Made by a program: the position numbers and the translations under genes. Shown here in pieces: positions 1 to 9,833 of a stretch of 64,000 nt of DNA. The notes beneath the pieces are model-generated. The model was not told where the DNA came from, did not search any database, and was given only the letters and a program-made list of their open reading frames with translations. Location of the stretch: contig NZ_LOPS01000049.1 of the NCBI RefSeq assembly GCF_001481295.1, positions 1-64,000 on the forward strand, read 5' to 3'. Within the stretch, counting starts at the first letter, position 1. The number at the start of each line of letters is the position of its first letter. Origin of the DNA: Candidatus Methanomethylophilus sp. 1R26 (GTDB lineage Archaea > Thermoplasmatota > Thermoplasmata > Methanomassiliicoccales > Methanomethylophilaceae).

Positions 1-161
1 GCCTCCCTGCCGCAACCTTCCCCGGAGGCCTGCCGAGGCGCCAATCTTTATCTCAGGTCGGCGATATTCCTCTCGGCCTGCGGTTTTTGTTGCAACTATG
101 AATCAGCAGGTCGCTTTTGAATGGGGCGGTCTTTTCTAAGAGTTGTACATATCATCCAACT

Positions 162-3100
162 ATGAAGATGAGAATCGTCGTCCTGTCGCTGCAGACGGCC
201 GACGCGAAGGTGCTTGCATCCCCGGCGGAGAAGCTCAGGGAGCTGGGGATTGAGCCCGACGTCTATGCGATCAACGCGGAGGAGGCGGATGACGATGTCC
301 TCGCCTACAAGGAACTGGAGGACCGCACGGAGCAGGCGGACTTCGTCTACTTCCGGTGCATGTCGGACACCTGCCGCTTCAAACGCTTCGACCGCTACAG
401 GAAAGCTCTGGAGAAATGCCCCGGCTGGGTGCTGCTGTTCAGCGGCAACGCCGAGGTCACGCTGATGAACCGCGGCCTCTTCAGGGGAAGCGACGGTGAG
501 TATCGGGAGATCTGCCGGTACGCGGCCTCCCGCGGGCCGGAGAACGACTGGGGCATGGTGCTGTACGCCGCGCACGGCCTCGGTAAGACAGATTCCGTTC
601 CCCCGGAGCCCAAGTCCCAGAGGAAGGACGGGATCTACCATAAGGGGATGGACAGGAACATCCCGAAGGAGGAGTACCTGAAGACCCTCGACCCTTCGAA
701 GATGACCGTGGGGATCCTGTTCGCCAGCACCCTCTGGGTCTATGACAATCTCGCTGCGATAGACGCCCTCACAGATGAGATCGAGCGCAGGGGGATGAAC
801 GCGCTCCCCGTCTTCTTCTCGGCGGTCTCCTACAAGACCGAGGGCGAGGAAGGCACCAAGGCGACGTTCAGGAAGTACTTCCTCAGGGATGACGGCAGCC
901 CGATGCCCGACACCGTCCTGGTCCACACCTCATTCTCCGTGATGTACAACTCCAGGGACGGGGAGGGGGTCAGGATCGCCGATGCGACAACTATTACGCC
1001 TCGCTGCTGGGCGTCCCCATGATCCACACCATGACGATAACGGGGGACTACGCCGACTACGAGACGGAGAAGGTCGGCCTCGGCAAGCACGAGATAACCA
1101 ACAACGTCGCCTTCCCGGAGATCGACGGCGACATCATCGCTGTGCCGATAGCCTACACGCCGAAGAAGAGCGGGATGAAACGGAACATCCCCATCCCCGA
1201 CCGCATCGAGGCTGCAGTGGACCTTGCATACCGCTGGGCGCGCCTCAGGCACATCCCCGAGAAGGACAAGAGGGTGGCCATCCTCCTCTGGCAGTCGCGC
1301 GCGAACTCAGGGGTCATCGGGAACGCCGCCGGCCTCGACTCCGTGGAGAGCATCGCCGGGCTCCTCCGGAGGATGAAGGATGAGGGGTACACCGTCGAGA
1401 ACGTCCCGGAGAACGGGAAGGCGCTCATCTCCGAGATTCTGGACAACGTCACCAACGACCTCGATTCCATGTCCTTGGAGACGGTCAGGAAGAAGGCCGC
1501 GGCCCTCATGGACAGGGATGACTACCTCAAGGAATACTCCGAAGTGCCGGAATGGGACCGCTCCATGATGGAGAAGGACTGGGGAGCGCCTCCAGGGGAG
1601 ATCTGCACCGACGGCAGGAAGATCATCATCCCCGGGCTCGTCAAAGGCAACGTCTTCATCGGCTACCAGCCCCTCCGCGGCATGGCCGACAAGTTCGAGC
1701 AGAGCATCCACGACCCGCTGCTGTTCGCCCAGCACCAGTATCTGGCATATTACCGCTGGATCAGGGACGTGTTCAAAGCGGACATCATCATCCACGTCGG
1801 GACCCACGGGACCCTGGAATGGCTCCCCGGGAAGAACGTCGGGCTCTCGGCCAAATGCGACCCAGATATCGTGCTCGGGAATGTGCCGAACCTCTACATC
1901 TACATCATCGATGACCCGGGCGAGGGGATCCAATGCAAGCGCCGCGCCGAGTCGGTGCTCGACGGGCACATGCCGCCGTCGATGGCGCGCGCCGGCAGAT
2001 ACGACGACATAGCCAAGGTGGAGGTCCCGCTGCAGGAGTACTTCCGGAACAAGGGCACGAACGACGCCGAGCGCCGCCGGGAGATGGTGAAGAACATCTA
2101 CGAGGCCGCCAGGGACGCCAAGATGCTGAACGACCTGGGCCTTGCCGATTCGGATCCGGGGCCGGAAGGCTTTGAACCGTACATCGTGAAGCTCCACGAC
2201 TACATCTCGGAGGTGAAGGACGCCCTGGTGAGGGCAGACCTGCACGTACTCGGGAAGGCCCCTGAGGGGAAGCACTTCCTGGAGACCGTCTACTCGCTGA
2301 TGAGGCTCGACAACGGGGACGTCAGGAGCCTCCGCGACGCCTTCGCGGAGGACGAGGGCACGGATATCCAGAAATGCATCTCGGATCCTTCCGGAAGCCT
2401 CCCCTCGGGAGAATTGAACTCCGCTGCGTCGACAGGATCGACGCCGAAGTGCAGGGCTTCATATCCTTCTGCGATTCGGTCTCGTTCGATGAGGATCAGT
2501 GCCTGGCACATCTCAGGGAGCTGCACGGGAAGGTATCGGATGATCTGAAGGGCTCGGTGCATTTCATGTGCTCCTCGGCGGTCCCCAACGTCCGCCGCAT
2601 GAGCGATGAGATGCAGTGCCTCCTCGACGGCATGGACGGGAAGTACATCCTGCCGGGCCCTTCTGGTGCTCCGACCCGCGGCAATGCCGACATCCTCCCG
2701 ACCGGGAGGAACTATTACTCCCTGGACCCGGACACCGTCCCGACGAAGGCGTCCTGGGAGATCGGGAAGCGGATGGCCGACGAGATGATCGACAAGTACG
2801 TCGCCGAGAAGGGGGAGTATCCCCGGGAGGTCGGCTTCATCATCTGGGCGACGGACACCATGAAGACCGGCGGGGATGATATGGCGTACATCCTCTGGCT
2901 CATGGGCGTGAAGCCCGTCTGGTCATCCGCCGGCGGGCAGGTCGTCGGCCTGGAGCCGGTGCCCCTGTCCGAGCTCGGAAGGCCCAGGATCGACGTTACT
3001 GTGAACATCACCGGGCTCTTCCGCGACACCTTCCCCAATCTCATCGACATGATCGACGATGCGGTGAAGATCGTGGCCGCCCTCGACGAGGATGACGAGG

Positions 3101-3912
3101 ACAATGCCCTCGCCGCCAACCTGAGGAAGGACATCGTGGACGGCATCGCCGCCGGCCTGACGCCGGACGAGGCCCGGCGCAGGAACTCGGTGAGGATCTT
3201 CGGCGCTCCGCCGGGAGGCTACGGCACGGGAGTGAACAAATCCATCGAGACCGGCGCATGGAAGGATGTCAAGGACCTTGCCGACGTCTACATCGATTGG
3301 TGCTCCAACGGCTACGAGAAAGGCAATTACGGGCAGAAGATGAGGGACGAGTTCGTGAAGAGGTTCTCCAAGGTCGGCGTAACAGTGAAGAACATGCCTG
3401 ACAGGGAGATAGATCTCCTGGACTGCGACGACGTCTACGAATACCTGGGAGGGATGAACGCCTTCGTCCGCGCCTACGGGCGGAAGGATGCTGTGACCTT
3501 CATGGGCGACGGCTCCGACCCTAAGAGGACCAAGGTCCGCAGCACCAAGGACGAGCTTAGGTTCGTCTTCCGCTCGAAGGTGCTCAACCCGAAGTTCATA
3601 AACGGGCTGAAGGAGCACGGGTACAGGGGAGCGGCCGAGATGGCGAACATTACCGAGTACACCATGGCCTGGGGAGCAACATCGGATGTTGCCGAGGACT
3701 GGATGTACGAGGGCCTTACCGACAAGTTCCTGGACGAGGACACCAGGAAATGGATGGAAGAGGTCAATCCGTACGCCGAGATGAACATCCTGAACAGGCT
3801 GCAGGAGGCCATCGACAGAGGCCTGTGGAACGCTTCCGAGGAATACCGCCAGAAGATCAAGGACCTCTACCTCGAATCCGAGGAGAGGATCGAGGAACTG
3901 ACCGACAGATGA
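162..3912 (+). CDS. cobN: Cobaltochelatase large subunit CobN / Mg-chelatase H-type subunit (two frameshifts)
   Basis: Large tetrapyrrole-binding subunit of an ATP-dependent chelatase that works with ChlI and ChlD encoded just downstream. About 1,250 residues when the frames are joined, the normal CobN/BchH size. The middle part carries the family's conserved block around 1620-1960 (HVGTHGTLEWLPGKN). The ORF is split twice: near 983 (reading passes to DNYYASLLGVPMIHT) and near 2395-2425 beside a CCCC run. Both breaks fall inside continuous homology and leave no plausible internal start, so an error is likelier than gene splitting. The start at 162 (MKMRIVVLSLQTAD) fits the family N-terminus better than the upstream ATG at 117. 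Metal specificity (Co or Mg) cannot be read from sequence; cobalt is inferred from the corrinoid genes in the window. Confidence 0.9.
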
Positions 3913-3978
3913 GTGCGCTTCGAGAGAAACACATCGTCGAGATTCCCTCCGGAACAGAGGCCGGCGGCCGGGCACGCT

Positions 3979-4296
3979 TCACGGCCGTTTGTTCCAGTCC
4001 TCTTTCTCTTCGTCGGAGAGCTTATCGCCGTACCTGCGGCGGTACTCGTCCGAAGCGGACCCGCGGTAGACGAAGACCGCGAAGATCAGGGTGAAGAACA
4101 CCAGCGCGGTCGATACCGAGTACATGCCCATCATCCTGGTATCCTCATCGTCCGTCGCCATGTACACCGCGACTATGGCCAGCACCATCAGCAGGTAGAC
4201 CCCGAACCCGATGGCCAGCAGCTTCTTCTGGCGGGAGTCCATGGGCTCCGCCTTCTCCGGTTCTTTGCTCTTATCGATCCTTTTTCCGTCCGCCAT
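3979..4296 (-). CDS. Small two-helix membrane protein, unknown function
   Basis: 105-residue protein beginning MADGKRIDKSKEPEKAEPMD. A charged N-terminus of about 30 residues is followed by two predicted transmembrane helices (KLLAIGFGVYLLMVLAIV and YSVSTALVFFTLIFAVFVY) and a charged C-terminal tail rich in Asp, Glu, Lys and Arg. I do not recognise a family. It lies convergent to cobN and divergent from chlI. An in-frame upstream start at 4401 would run into the chlI coding region, so 4296 is preferred. Confidence 0.6.
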   Translation of the reverse strand: MADGKRIDKSKEPEKAEPMDSRQKKLLAIGFGVYLLMVLAIVAVYMATDDEDTRMMGMYSVSTALVFFTLIFAVFVYRGSASDEYRRRYGDKLSDEEKEDWNKRP

Positions 4297-4373
4297 GTTG
4301 AGCCTCCATTGCAAAAACTCATAAGAAGGATGCCTATACTGGATTATTAATCCAATCGATATAGGTCGTTGAA

Positions 4374-5405
4374 ATGTCCCAGGAACCTTCAGTATTCCCA
4401 TTCACTAGGATCGTCGGCCAGGAGAGCATGAAAAGGGCGCTGCTGCTCAATGTGGTCGATCCGGGCATCGGCGGCGTCCTCATCAAAGGCGAGAAAGGAA
4501 CAGCGAAGTCCACCACAGTCAGGTCGCTGGACGCCGTCCTCCCTTACCGCACCGTCGTGGAAGGCTGCCCTTTCCGCTGCGAATACGGCCGGCCGGAACG
4601 CTACTGCCCCTACTGCCGCGAGAGGCTGGAGCGCGGGGAGGAGCTGAAGCCCGTGCAGAGCCGCATGAGGGTCATCGACCTGCCCCTGTCCGCCACCGAG
4701 GACAGGGTCGCCGGGACGCTCGACCTCGAGCATGTCCTCAAGACCGGGGAGCGGCGGTTCGAGCCCGGGGTACTGGCCTCTGCCAACGGCAACATCCTGT
4801 ACGTGGACGAGGTCAACCTGCTGGACGATCACCTGGTGGACCTGCTCCTGGACTCCGCGGCCATGGGCGTGAACTACGTGGAGAGGGAAGGCGTGTCCTT
4901 CTCCCACCCGGCGAGGTTCGTTCTCGTCGGAACTATGAACCCCGAGGAAGGCGACCTCAGGCCCCAGCTCCTGGACAGATTCGGCCTTTCGGTGGACATC
5001 AAAGGCGAGAGGGACGTGAAGAACCGCGCCGAGGTCGTCAAACGCAGGGTGAAATACGACTCGGACCCCGAGAAGTACATTGAATCGTGCAGACAGGAGC
5101 TTGACGATACATGTACCAGGCTCACCCGCGCCAGGGAGATCCTCCCCGAAGTCGAAGCAGGGGACAGCATCGTCGACATGGTCGTCTCTGTGATGATCCA
5201 TTTCGGAGTCGACGGGCACCGCGCCGACATCACCCTCCTGAAGGCCGCCAAGGCCAATGCGGCCCTCGAAGGCAGGAAGTCCGTGTCCAAGGACGACATC
5301 CGCGCCACAGCCGAGCTGGTGCTGGCGCACCGCCTCAAGAGGCGCCCCTTCGAAGAAGCAGGTCTCGACACTGCGGAGCTCGAGAAATGCCTTCAGGACC
5401 TGTGA
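4374..5405 (+). CDS. chlI: AAA+ chelatase subunit ChlI/BchI with a four-cysteine insertion
   Basis: AAA+ ATPase of the magnesium/cobalt chelatase motor. Walker A GEKGTAKSTT lies at residues 39-48, Walker B is NILYVDEVNLLDDH, and the sensor stretch GTMNPEEGDLRPQLLDRFGL is intact. Length 343 residues is normal for ChlI. Between strand 1 and the next helix is a short insertion with C65, C69, C78 and C81 (CPFRC...CPYC), a likely zinc or redox site. It is the second gene of the cobN-chlI-chlD group and overlaps chlD at its 3' end. ATG at 4374 follows an AT-rich TATA-like stretch at about 4343-4361, so the transcript may be leaderless. Confidence 0.93.
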   Translation: MSQEPSVFPFTRIVGQESMKRALLLNVVDPGIGGVLIKGEKGTAKSTTVRSLDAVLPYRTVVEGCPFRCEYGRPERYCPYCRERLERGEELKPVQSRMRVIDLPLSATEDRVAGTLDLEHVLKTGERRFEPGVLASANGNILYVDEVNLLDDHLVDLLLDSAAMGVNYVEREGVSFSHPARFVLVGTMNPEEGDLRPQLLDRFGLSVDIKGERDVKNRAEVVKRRVKYDSDPEKYIESCRQELDDTCTRLTRAREILPEVEAGDSIVDMVVSVMIHFGVDGHRADITLLKAAKANAALEGRKSVSKDDIRATAELVLAHRLKRRPFEEAGLDTAELEKCLQDL

Positions 5406-7330
5406 ACGGCCTCCCGTTCACCGCCGTCGTCGGGATGGACGACGCCAAGCGCGCGCTGGAATGCGCGATCGTCAGCCCGAGCATCCGCACCGTCCTGCTC
5501 AGGGGCGGCGAGGGGACCGCCAAGACCGTTCTGGCCAGGGCGGCCGCCGGGCTCACGGGGAAGAAGATCGTCAACTGCCCCCTGAACGTCACCGAAGAGC
5601 AGCTGTTCGGAGGGCTGGACGTCGAGGAAACGGTCAGGACGGGAGTACCGGCCATGGAGAAGGGCCTCCTCTCCCGCGCCGACGGGAACATCCTGTACAT
5701 CGATGACATCAACCTGATGGACAGGGGCATGCTGGCCGGCATCATGGACGCCGTCCTCACCGGGACGGTGCGCGTCGAGAGAGGGCCCGTTTCCGGATCC
5801 TATCCCTGCGCCACGACCCTGATAGCCACCATGAACCCGGACGACAGCGACCTGTCGGACCATGCGCTCGACCGCTTCGACCTCTGCGCCTACTCGGCGA
5901 ACTGCACCGGGGGAGGAAAGGAGGCTCATCGTCTCCAGGAACGCAGAGCTTGCGTCGGACCCCGAGGGCCTGGCACAGCGCTTCGCGAAGTCCCAGGAGG
6001 AAGAGAGGGAGAAGGTCTCGAGGGCCGCCCTCATCCTGCCGATGGTGACGGTATCGGATGAGCTCATCTCCGTCGTATGCGAACTGTGCCAGAAGGTCGG
6101 GGCCGAAGGTTCCCGCGGGGACATCGCCATGGTGGAATGCGCCGAGGCCATCGCCGCTCTCAACGGGCGCGACTCGGTCATGAAGAAGGACGTCGAGGAG
6201 GCGGCAGTCCTCTGCCTCCCCCACAGGCGCAGCTACGGCCGGCCTCCCCCCGAACCTCCCCGGGATCAGCAAAATGAAGATACCCGGCAGGACGACGGGA
6301 AGAATAATGACGAACAGAACGAGAGCGAAGATCGGAACGGTCAGAAGAACAGCGGGGAACCTCCGCAGGGCAGCGGGGAACAGCCCCCGAACCGGCAGGA
6401 TCAGGACACCCGGCAGGACGATGGGGAGGACAGGGACAAGAACGAACCTCCTCAGAACGGCATGCCTGACATCGGCGAGATGCTCTTCGAGATCGGCAGG
6501 CAGTTCCGTGTCATAGATTATCTTGATTCGCGCGAACGCGTACCTTCGCGTACGAAGGCCCGCAAGGGGCGCCGCGCCGTGGCCGTCTCCGCCGACGGAA
6601 CCGGAAGGTACGCACGTGCCAAGATCCCATCCGGGCATCCGTCCGATATCGCGTTCGATGCCACCATCCGCGCAGCCGCGCCCTACCAGAGTGAGAGGCA
6701 CAAAGACGGGCTGTGATAGCCATCGAGGACCGCGACATCCGCGAGAAGGTGCGCGAGAGAAGGAGCGGGGCCACCCTCCTGTTCCTGGTCGATGCCAGCG
6801 GCTCCCTCGGGGTCAGGAAGAGGATGGCCGCCGTCAAGGGGGCAGTGCTCTCCATGCTGCGCGACAGCTACGTCAGGAGGGACAGGATCGGCCTGATGGC
6901 CTTCCGCAGGAGCTCAGCCGAGATGGTGCTCCCGCCGACGAGATCGGTGGAGTACAGCTACAGGAAGCTCGAGGACCTCCCGACCGGTGGGAAGACCCCG
7001 CTCGGGGAAGCGCTCGTCCGCGCCGGGGAGTACATGACCTCGTACGCCAGGACCCACATAGGTGAGAGATGCTTCATCGTCCTCGTGACGGACGGGCGCG
7101 CGAACGTCCCGGTGGCTCAGGGAGCGGACGCGAACGCCGAAGCGCTTAAGACCGCCGAGAACCTGAGAATCCCCGGCGTGAGGTGGATCGTAGTGGACGC
7201 CGGTGCCGGCTTCCCGCACTTCGACAACGCCGAGAAGCTCGCCGCGGCCCTGGAAGCACGCTATTTCCGCCTGGAGGACCTTGACGCCGACAGGCTGGCG
7301 GAAGGTGTCAGGGCTGCCGTGGACAGATGA
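5387..7330 (+). CDS. chlD: Chelatase subunit ChlD: AAA+ domain, acidic/proline linker, VWA domain (frameshifted)
   Basis: Second AAA+ subunit, which bridges ChlI and CobN. The N-terminal AAA domain has GGEGTAKTVL and NILYIDDINLMDRG. A low-complexity linker (about 6240-6460) is rich in Asp, Glu, Asn, Gln and Pro. The C-terminal von Willebrand A domain has the MIDAS motif DASGS. A frameshift lies in a G run near 5911-5915; joining gives ...CTG-EERRLIVSRNAELA. At 6713-6716 the frame changes again: either one lost G (giving ...DGL-VIAIEDRDIREK) or a real GTG start overlapping TGA, which would make the VWA part a separate, coupled protein. ATG 5387 or GTG 5402 could start the gene; both overlap the chlI end. 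Confidence 0.88.
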
Positions 7331-7484
7331 GAAGATCTTCTCTCTTCGCTGCCGACCATATTATTGAGTATGGAGAAGAATATATCCCAATATAGTTGAC
7401 ATATTCATTTCGATATCTATACAGAGCATTCTTGTCAAATAATTCTAGTCTGTTTTATCTACTGCAATTGCCCTCTGTTCACTC

Positions 7485-8798
7485 ATGTCAGCATTCGTCG
7501 GAAGAGAAAAGGAGCTGGGTGAGCTCGGGGACATCTACAGGTCCGACCGCAGGATATGCCTTGTCACCGGAGAATCGCGCACCGGGACTTCGAGCCTGGT
7601 GCGCCGCTTCTGCACCGGGAAGGAATGCATAAGGGTGCAGCTCCCGGAGGGGAGCCCCTCGGAGACCGTCTCCTGCATCACTGAGGCCATCCGCGCCTGC
7701 ACCGGAGAGAGCGTTCCCGAGGCGGCGACGCTCGCGCAGGCGTTCGATCAGTTGTCCACATATCTTGACGGCGCCCGCGTGATCGCCATCGACGGTATCG
7801 GCAACCCCAAGGCCGAATGGTTCGCCCCGGAGCTGGCCAAATTCGCAGAGAAGGCGGCCGAGAAAGGCGACATGCTCATCCTCTGCGGATGGCCGGCCCA
7901 TGCGGCCGAGCGCACCGCGAAACTCGCTGTGAAAGACATCAGGGTCATCACCATCTGGCCTCTCGGCCGCGAGGACGCCGCTTCCCTCCATCCCAAGATG
8001 GAGCCTCTCGACTCGTGCATGACCTATCTGACTGTGGGGGGCGTGCCCGTCTACAGCGCGCTGATGAACAAAGGCACCTATGAGGCGTCTGTCGAGAAAT
8101 GCTTCCTGGGCCCGTACCCCAGGCTGTGCATGGAGGCGGAGAACCTCGTCAGGAGGTCGTCCGTCCCCTATGATTACTGCTCCGCCATACTCTCCGACAT
8201 AGCTCACGGCGAGGGAAGGCCGATCGACATCGCAGAGGACGAGGGCATCTCGAGGCAGCTCTGCGACATATACATCAAGAAGATGGAAGCGGAGCATCTC
8301 GTTTCCAGGATTGTCCCCATGGGAAGCGCCCCGAAGAAGCCTGTTTACATGGTAACCAGCAGCCTGCTCGCCTTCTACCACGGTGTCATAAGGAACAATC
8401 CCAACCTCATATACGCGGACAACCCGGACTTCAGGAACATTTCCGCCGAGACGGGCATGTTCCTCGAGCTCAGGTTCCGCACATTCTGCGCCAAATACCT
8501 CAAGCACAAGATGGGCTGCACCAAGACCGGCGGATGGTGGATCGTCGGGGAGGATACCGCGAACATCACCCTTGTCGGGACCGACGGAGAGACCAACTAC
8601 ATCTGCGACTGCAAGTTCAGGAACGGGAAGGTCGACTCCGGCGCTCTCGACATGCTCATAGAACGGTCCGAGCGCATGCGCGGCCTGAAGAACAAGAAGA
8701 TGACGCTGTTCTCGATTTCCGGATTCGACAGCGAACTGGTGAAAAGGGCCAAGAAGGAAGGAGTAATCCTCATCGGGCCCAAAGAACTGCTCGTCTGA
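7485..8798 (+). CDS. Archaeal ATPase/DUF234-type protein with a degenerate P-loop
   Basis: 437 residues. It opens with the hallmark MSAFVGREKELGELGDIY of the archaeal AAA family that carries a C-terminal DUF234 nuclease-like domain. The Walker A site reads GESRTGTSS (residues 29-37), so the nucleotide-binding lysine is replaced by Thr35. The Walker B stretch VIAIDGIG has Gly where the catalytic Glu would be. A winged-helix region lies near residues 225-285. The C-terminal part has a restriction-endonuclease-like core with YICDCKFRNGKVD. It is monocistronic, preceded by an AT-rich promoter region (7360-7480) and followed by a hairpin at 8809-8831. ATP hydrolysis is probably lost (inference). 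Confidence 0.8.
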   Translation: MSAFVGREKELGELGDIYRSDRRICLVTGESRTGTSSLVRRFCTGKECIRVQLPEGSPSETVSCITEAIRACTGESVPEAATLAQAFDQLSTYLDGARVIAIDGIGNPKAEWFAPELAKFAEKAAEKGDMLILCGWPAHAAERTAKLAVKDIRVITIWPLGREDAASLHPKMEPLDSCMTYLTVGGVPVYSALMNKGTYEASVEKCFLGPYPRLCMEAENLVRRSSVPYDYCSAILSDIAHGEGRPIDIAEDEGISRQLCDIYIKKMEAEHLVSRIVPMGSAPKKPVYMVTSSLLAFYHGVIRNNPNLIYADNPDFRNISAETGMFLELRFRTFCAKYLKHKMGCTKTGGWWIVGEDTANITLVGTDGETNYICDCKFRNGKVDSGALDMLIERSERMRGLKNKKMTLFSISGFDSELVKRAKKEGVILIGPKELLV

Positions 8799-8808
8799 GA
8801 AAACATGA

Positions 8809-8831
8809 CCGGCGGAAGGCCCGGCCGCCGG
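8809..8831 (+). terminator. GC hairpin after the DUF234-type ATPase
   Basis: Inverted repeat CCGGCGG (8809-8815) and CCGCCGG (8825-8831), with a 9-base loop, 11 bases after the stop codon. It is followed by a modest T-rich stretch (CCTTGTTTAT). Confidence 0.45.
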
Positions 8832-9017
8832 ATCAATCCTTGTTTATCGCTGTGTGCTTATTTAGCCGGTCCTGCGAACGCTGTGATTCGGGCACTGCAG
8901 CACCGCTCCCAGACAGCCGTCCGGACCCTATTTCGGCTGTCTCCGAGCCTGTTCTCCGGCTGTTCGCGGTCCGCTTTAAGGTCCCCGCGCCTAGGTTGTT
9001 ATACCGAGGTGCGGGAA

Positions 9018-9833
9018 ATGGCAGACAGCATCGATAAATTCGAGCAGAGGACGGCCGAGACCCCGAGGGAGGTCGCGGACAGGATGCTCCCGGAGGACCC
9101 CGTCTACCGGGAACTGGCCGAGAAGGTGGTGTTCTTCAAGATCAGAGAGATCGAGGGAGCATCCGAGAAAGCGCTGGAGACCAAGGCCCCCGCCGACGTC
9201 ATCAACCTGGGGCTGGTGGCCGGCATGCAGATCGTGGCCAAGCTCTATGCCCAGCGCATATACTACCTGCCGGAGGTCATCATGGCCTCCAGGACCATGA
9301 CCAAGGGGATCGCGGTCGCCGAGGCGAAGATGCCGGGCGGGAGAGAATCCCGCGGGAGGGTCATCATGCATGCGGTCGAGGGCGATCCCCACGACATAGG
9401 GAAGAACATCGCCGCGGTGATGATGAGGGCCGCAGGCTACGAGGTCATCGACCTCGGCAAGGACGTCCCGGCGGCCGAGGCGGTGGCCAAGGCCGCGGAG
9501 GTGAGGCCGCTCTTCATGAGCGGCACCGCCCTGATGACCACGACCATGGACGCCCTCCCCAAAGAGGCGACCATGCTGAAGGAGAAGGGCATCGGCGTCC
9601 CCCTGATGGGGTGCGGGAGCGCAGTCACCAGGGAGTTCGCCAACTCATACGACCTCGGGATATACTCCGAGAAGGCCCCTCAGACGCCGCCCATCGCGGA
9701 CAGGCTGCTGGAGGGCTGGGACTGGAAGAGGATACGCTCCGAATGGGACGATATCGTGAAGGAGGCGCAGCGATGGAGGACGGCCGCGACGCGATGTCGC
9801 ACGGTGAGAGGATCAGGTGCGCGATCGACCTGA
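9018..9833 (+). CDS. mtaC: MtaC-type methanol corrinoid protein
   Basis: Corrinoid methyl carrier of methylotrophic methanogenesis. The N-terminal four-helix cap domain (PADVINLGLVAGMQIVAKLY) is followed by a B12-binding Rossmann domain. The axial-ligand motif EGDPHDIGKN supplies His to cobalt, and the nucleotide-loop segment is MSGTALMTTTMDAL. Homology to MtaC runs to about GIYSEKAPQTPPIADRLLEG. Start 9018 (MADSIDKFEQ) follows a GAGGTG ribosome site at about 9006-9011. The last residues overlap the next gene by about 60 bases. That is unusual here, where overlaps are 1-20 bases, so a 3' frameshift is possible. No mtaB is in the window, so the substrate (methanol or another methyl donor) is uncertain. 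Confidence 0.88.
   Translation: MADSIDKFEQRTAETPREVADRMLPEDPVYRELAEKVVFFKIREIEGASEKALETKAPADVINLGLVAGMQIVAKLYAQRIYYLPEVIMASRTMTKGIAVAEAKMPGGRESRGRVIMHAVEGDPHDIGKNIAAVMMRAAGYEVIDLGKDVPAAEAVAKAAEVRPLFMSGTALMTTTMDALPKEATMLKEKGIGVPLMGCGSAVTREFANSYDLGIYSEKAPQTPPIADRLLEGWDWKRIRSEWDDIVKEAQRWRTAATRCRTVRGSGARST

Noticed and set aside
96-926. Long open frame on the minus strand opposite cobN
   Set aside because: Typical antisense shadow in GC-rich coding DNA. Its protein has no recognisable domain, while the plus strand encodes CobN.
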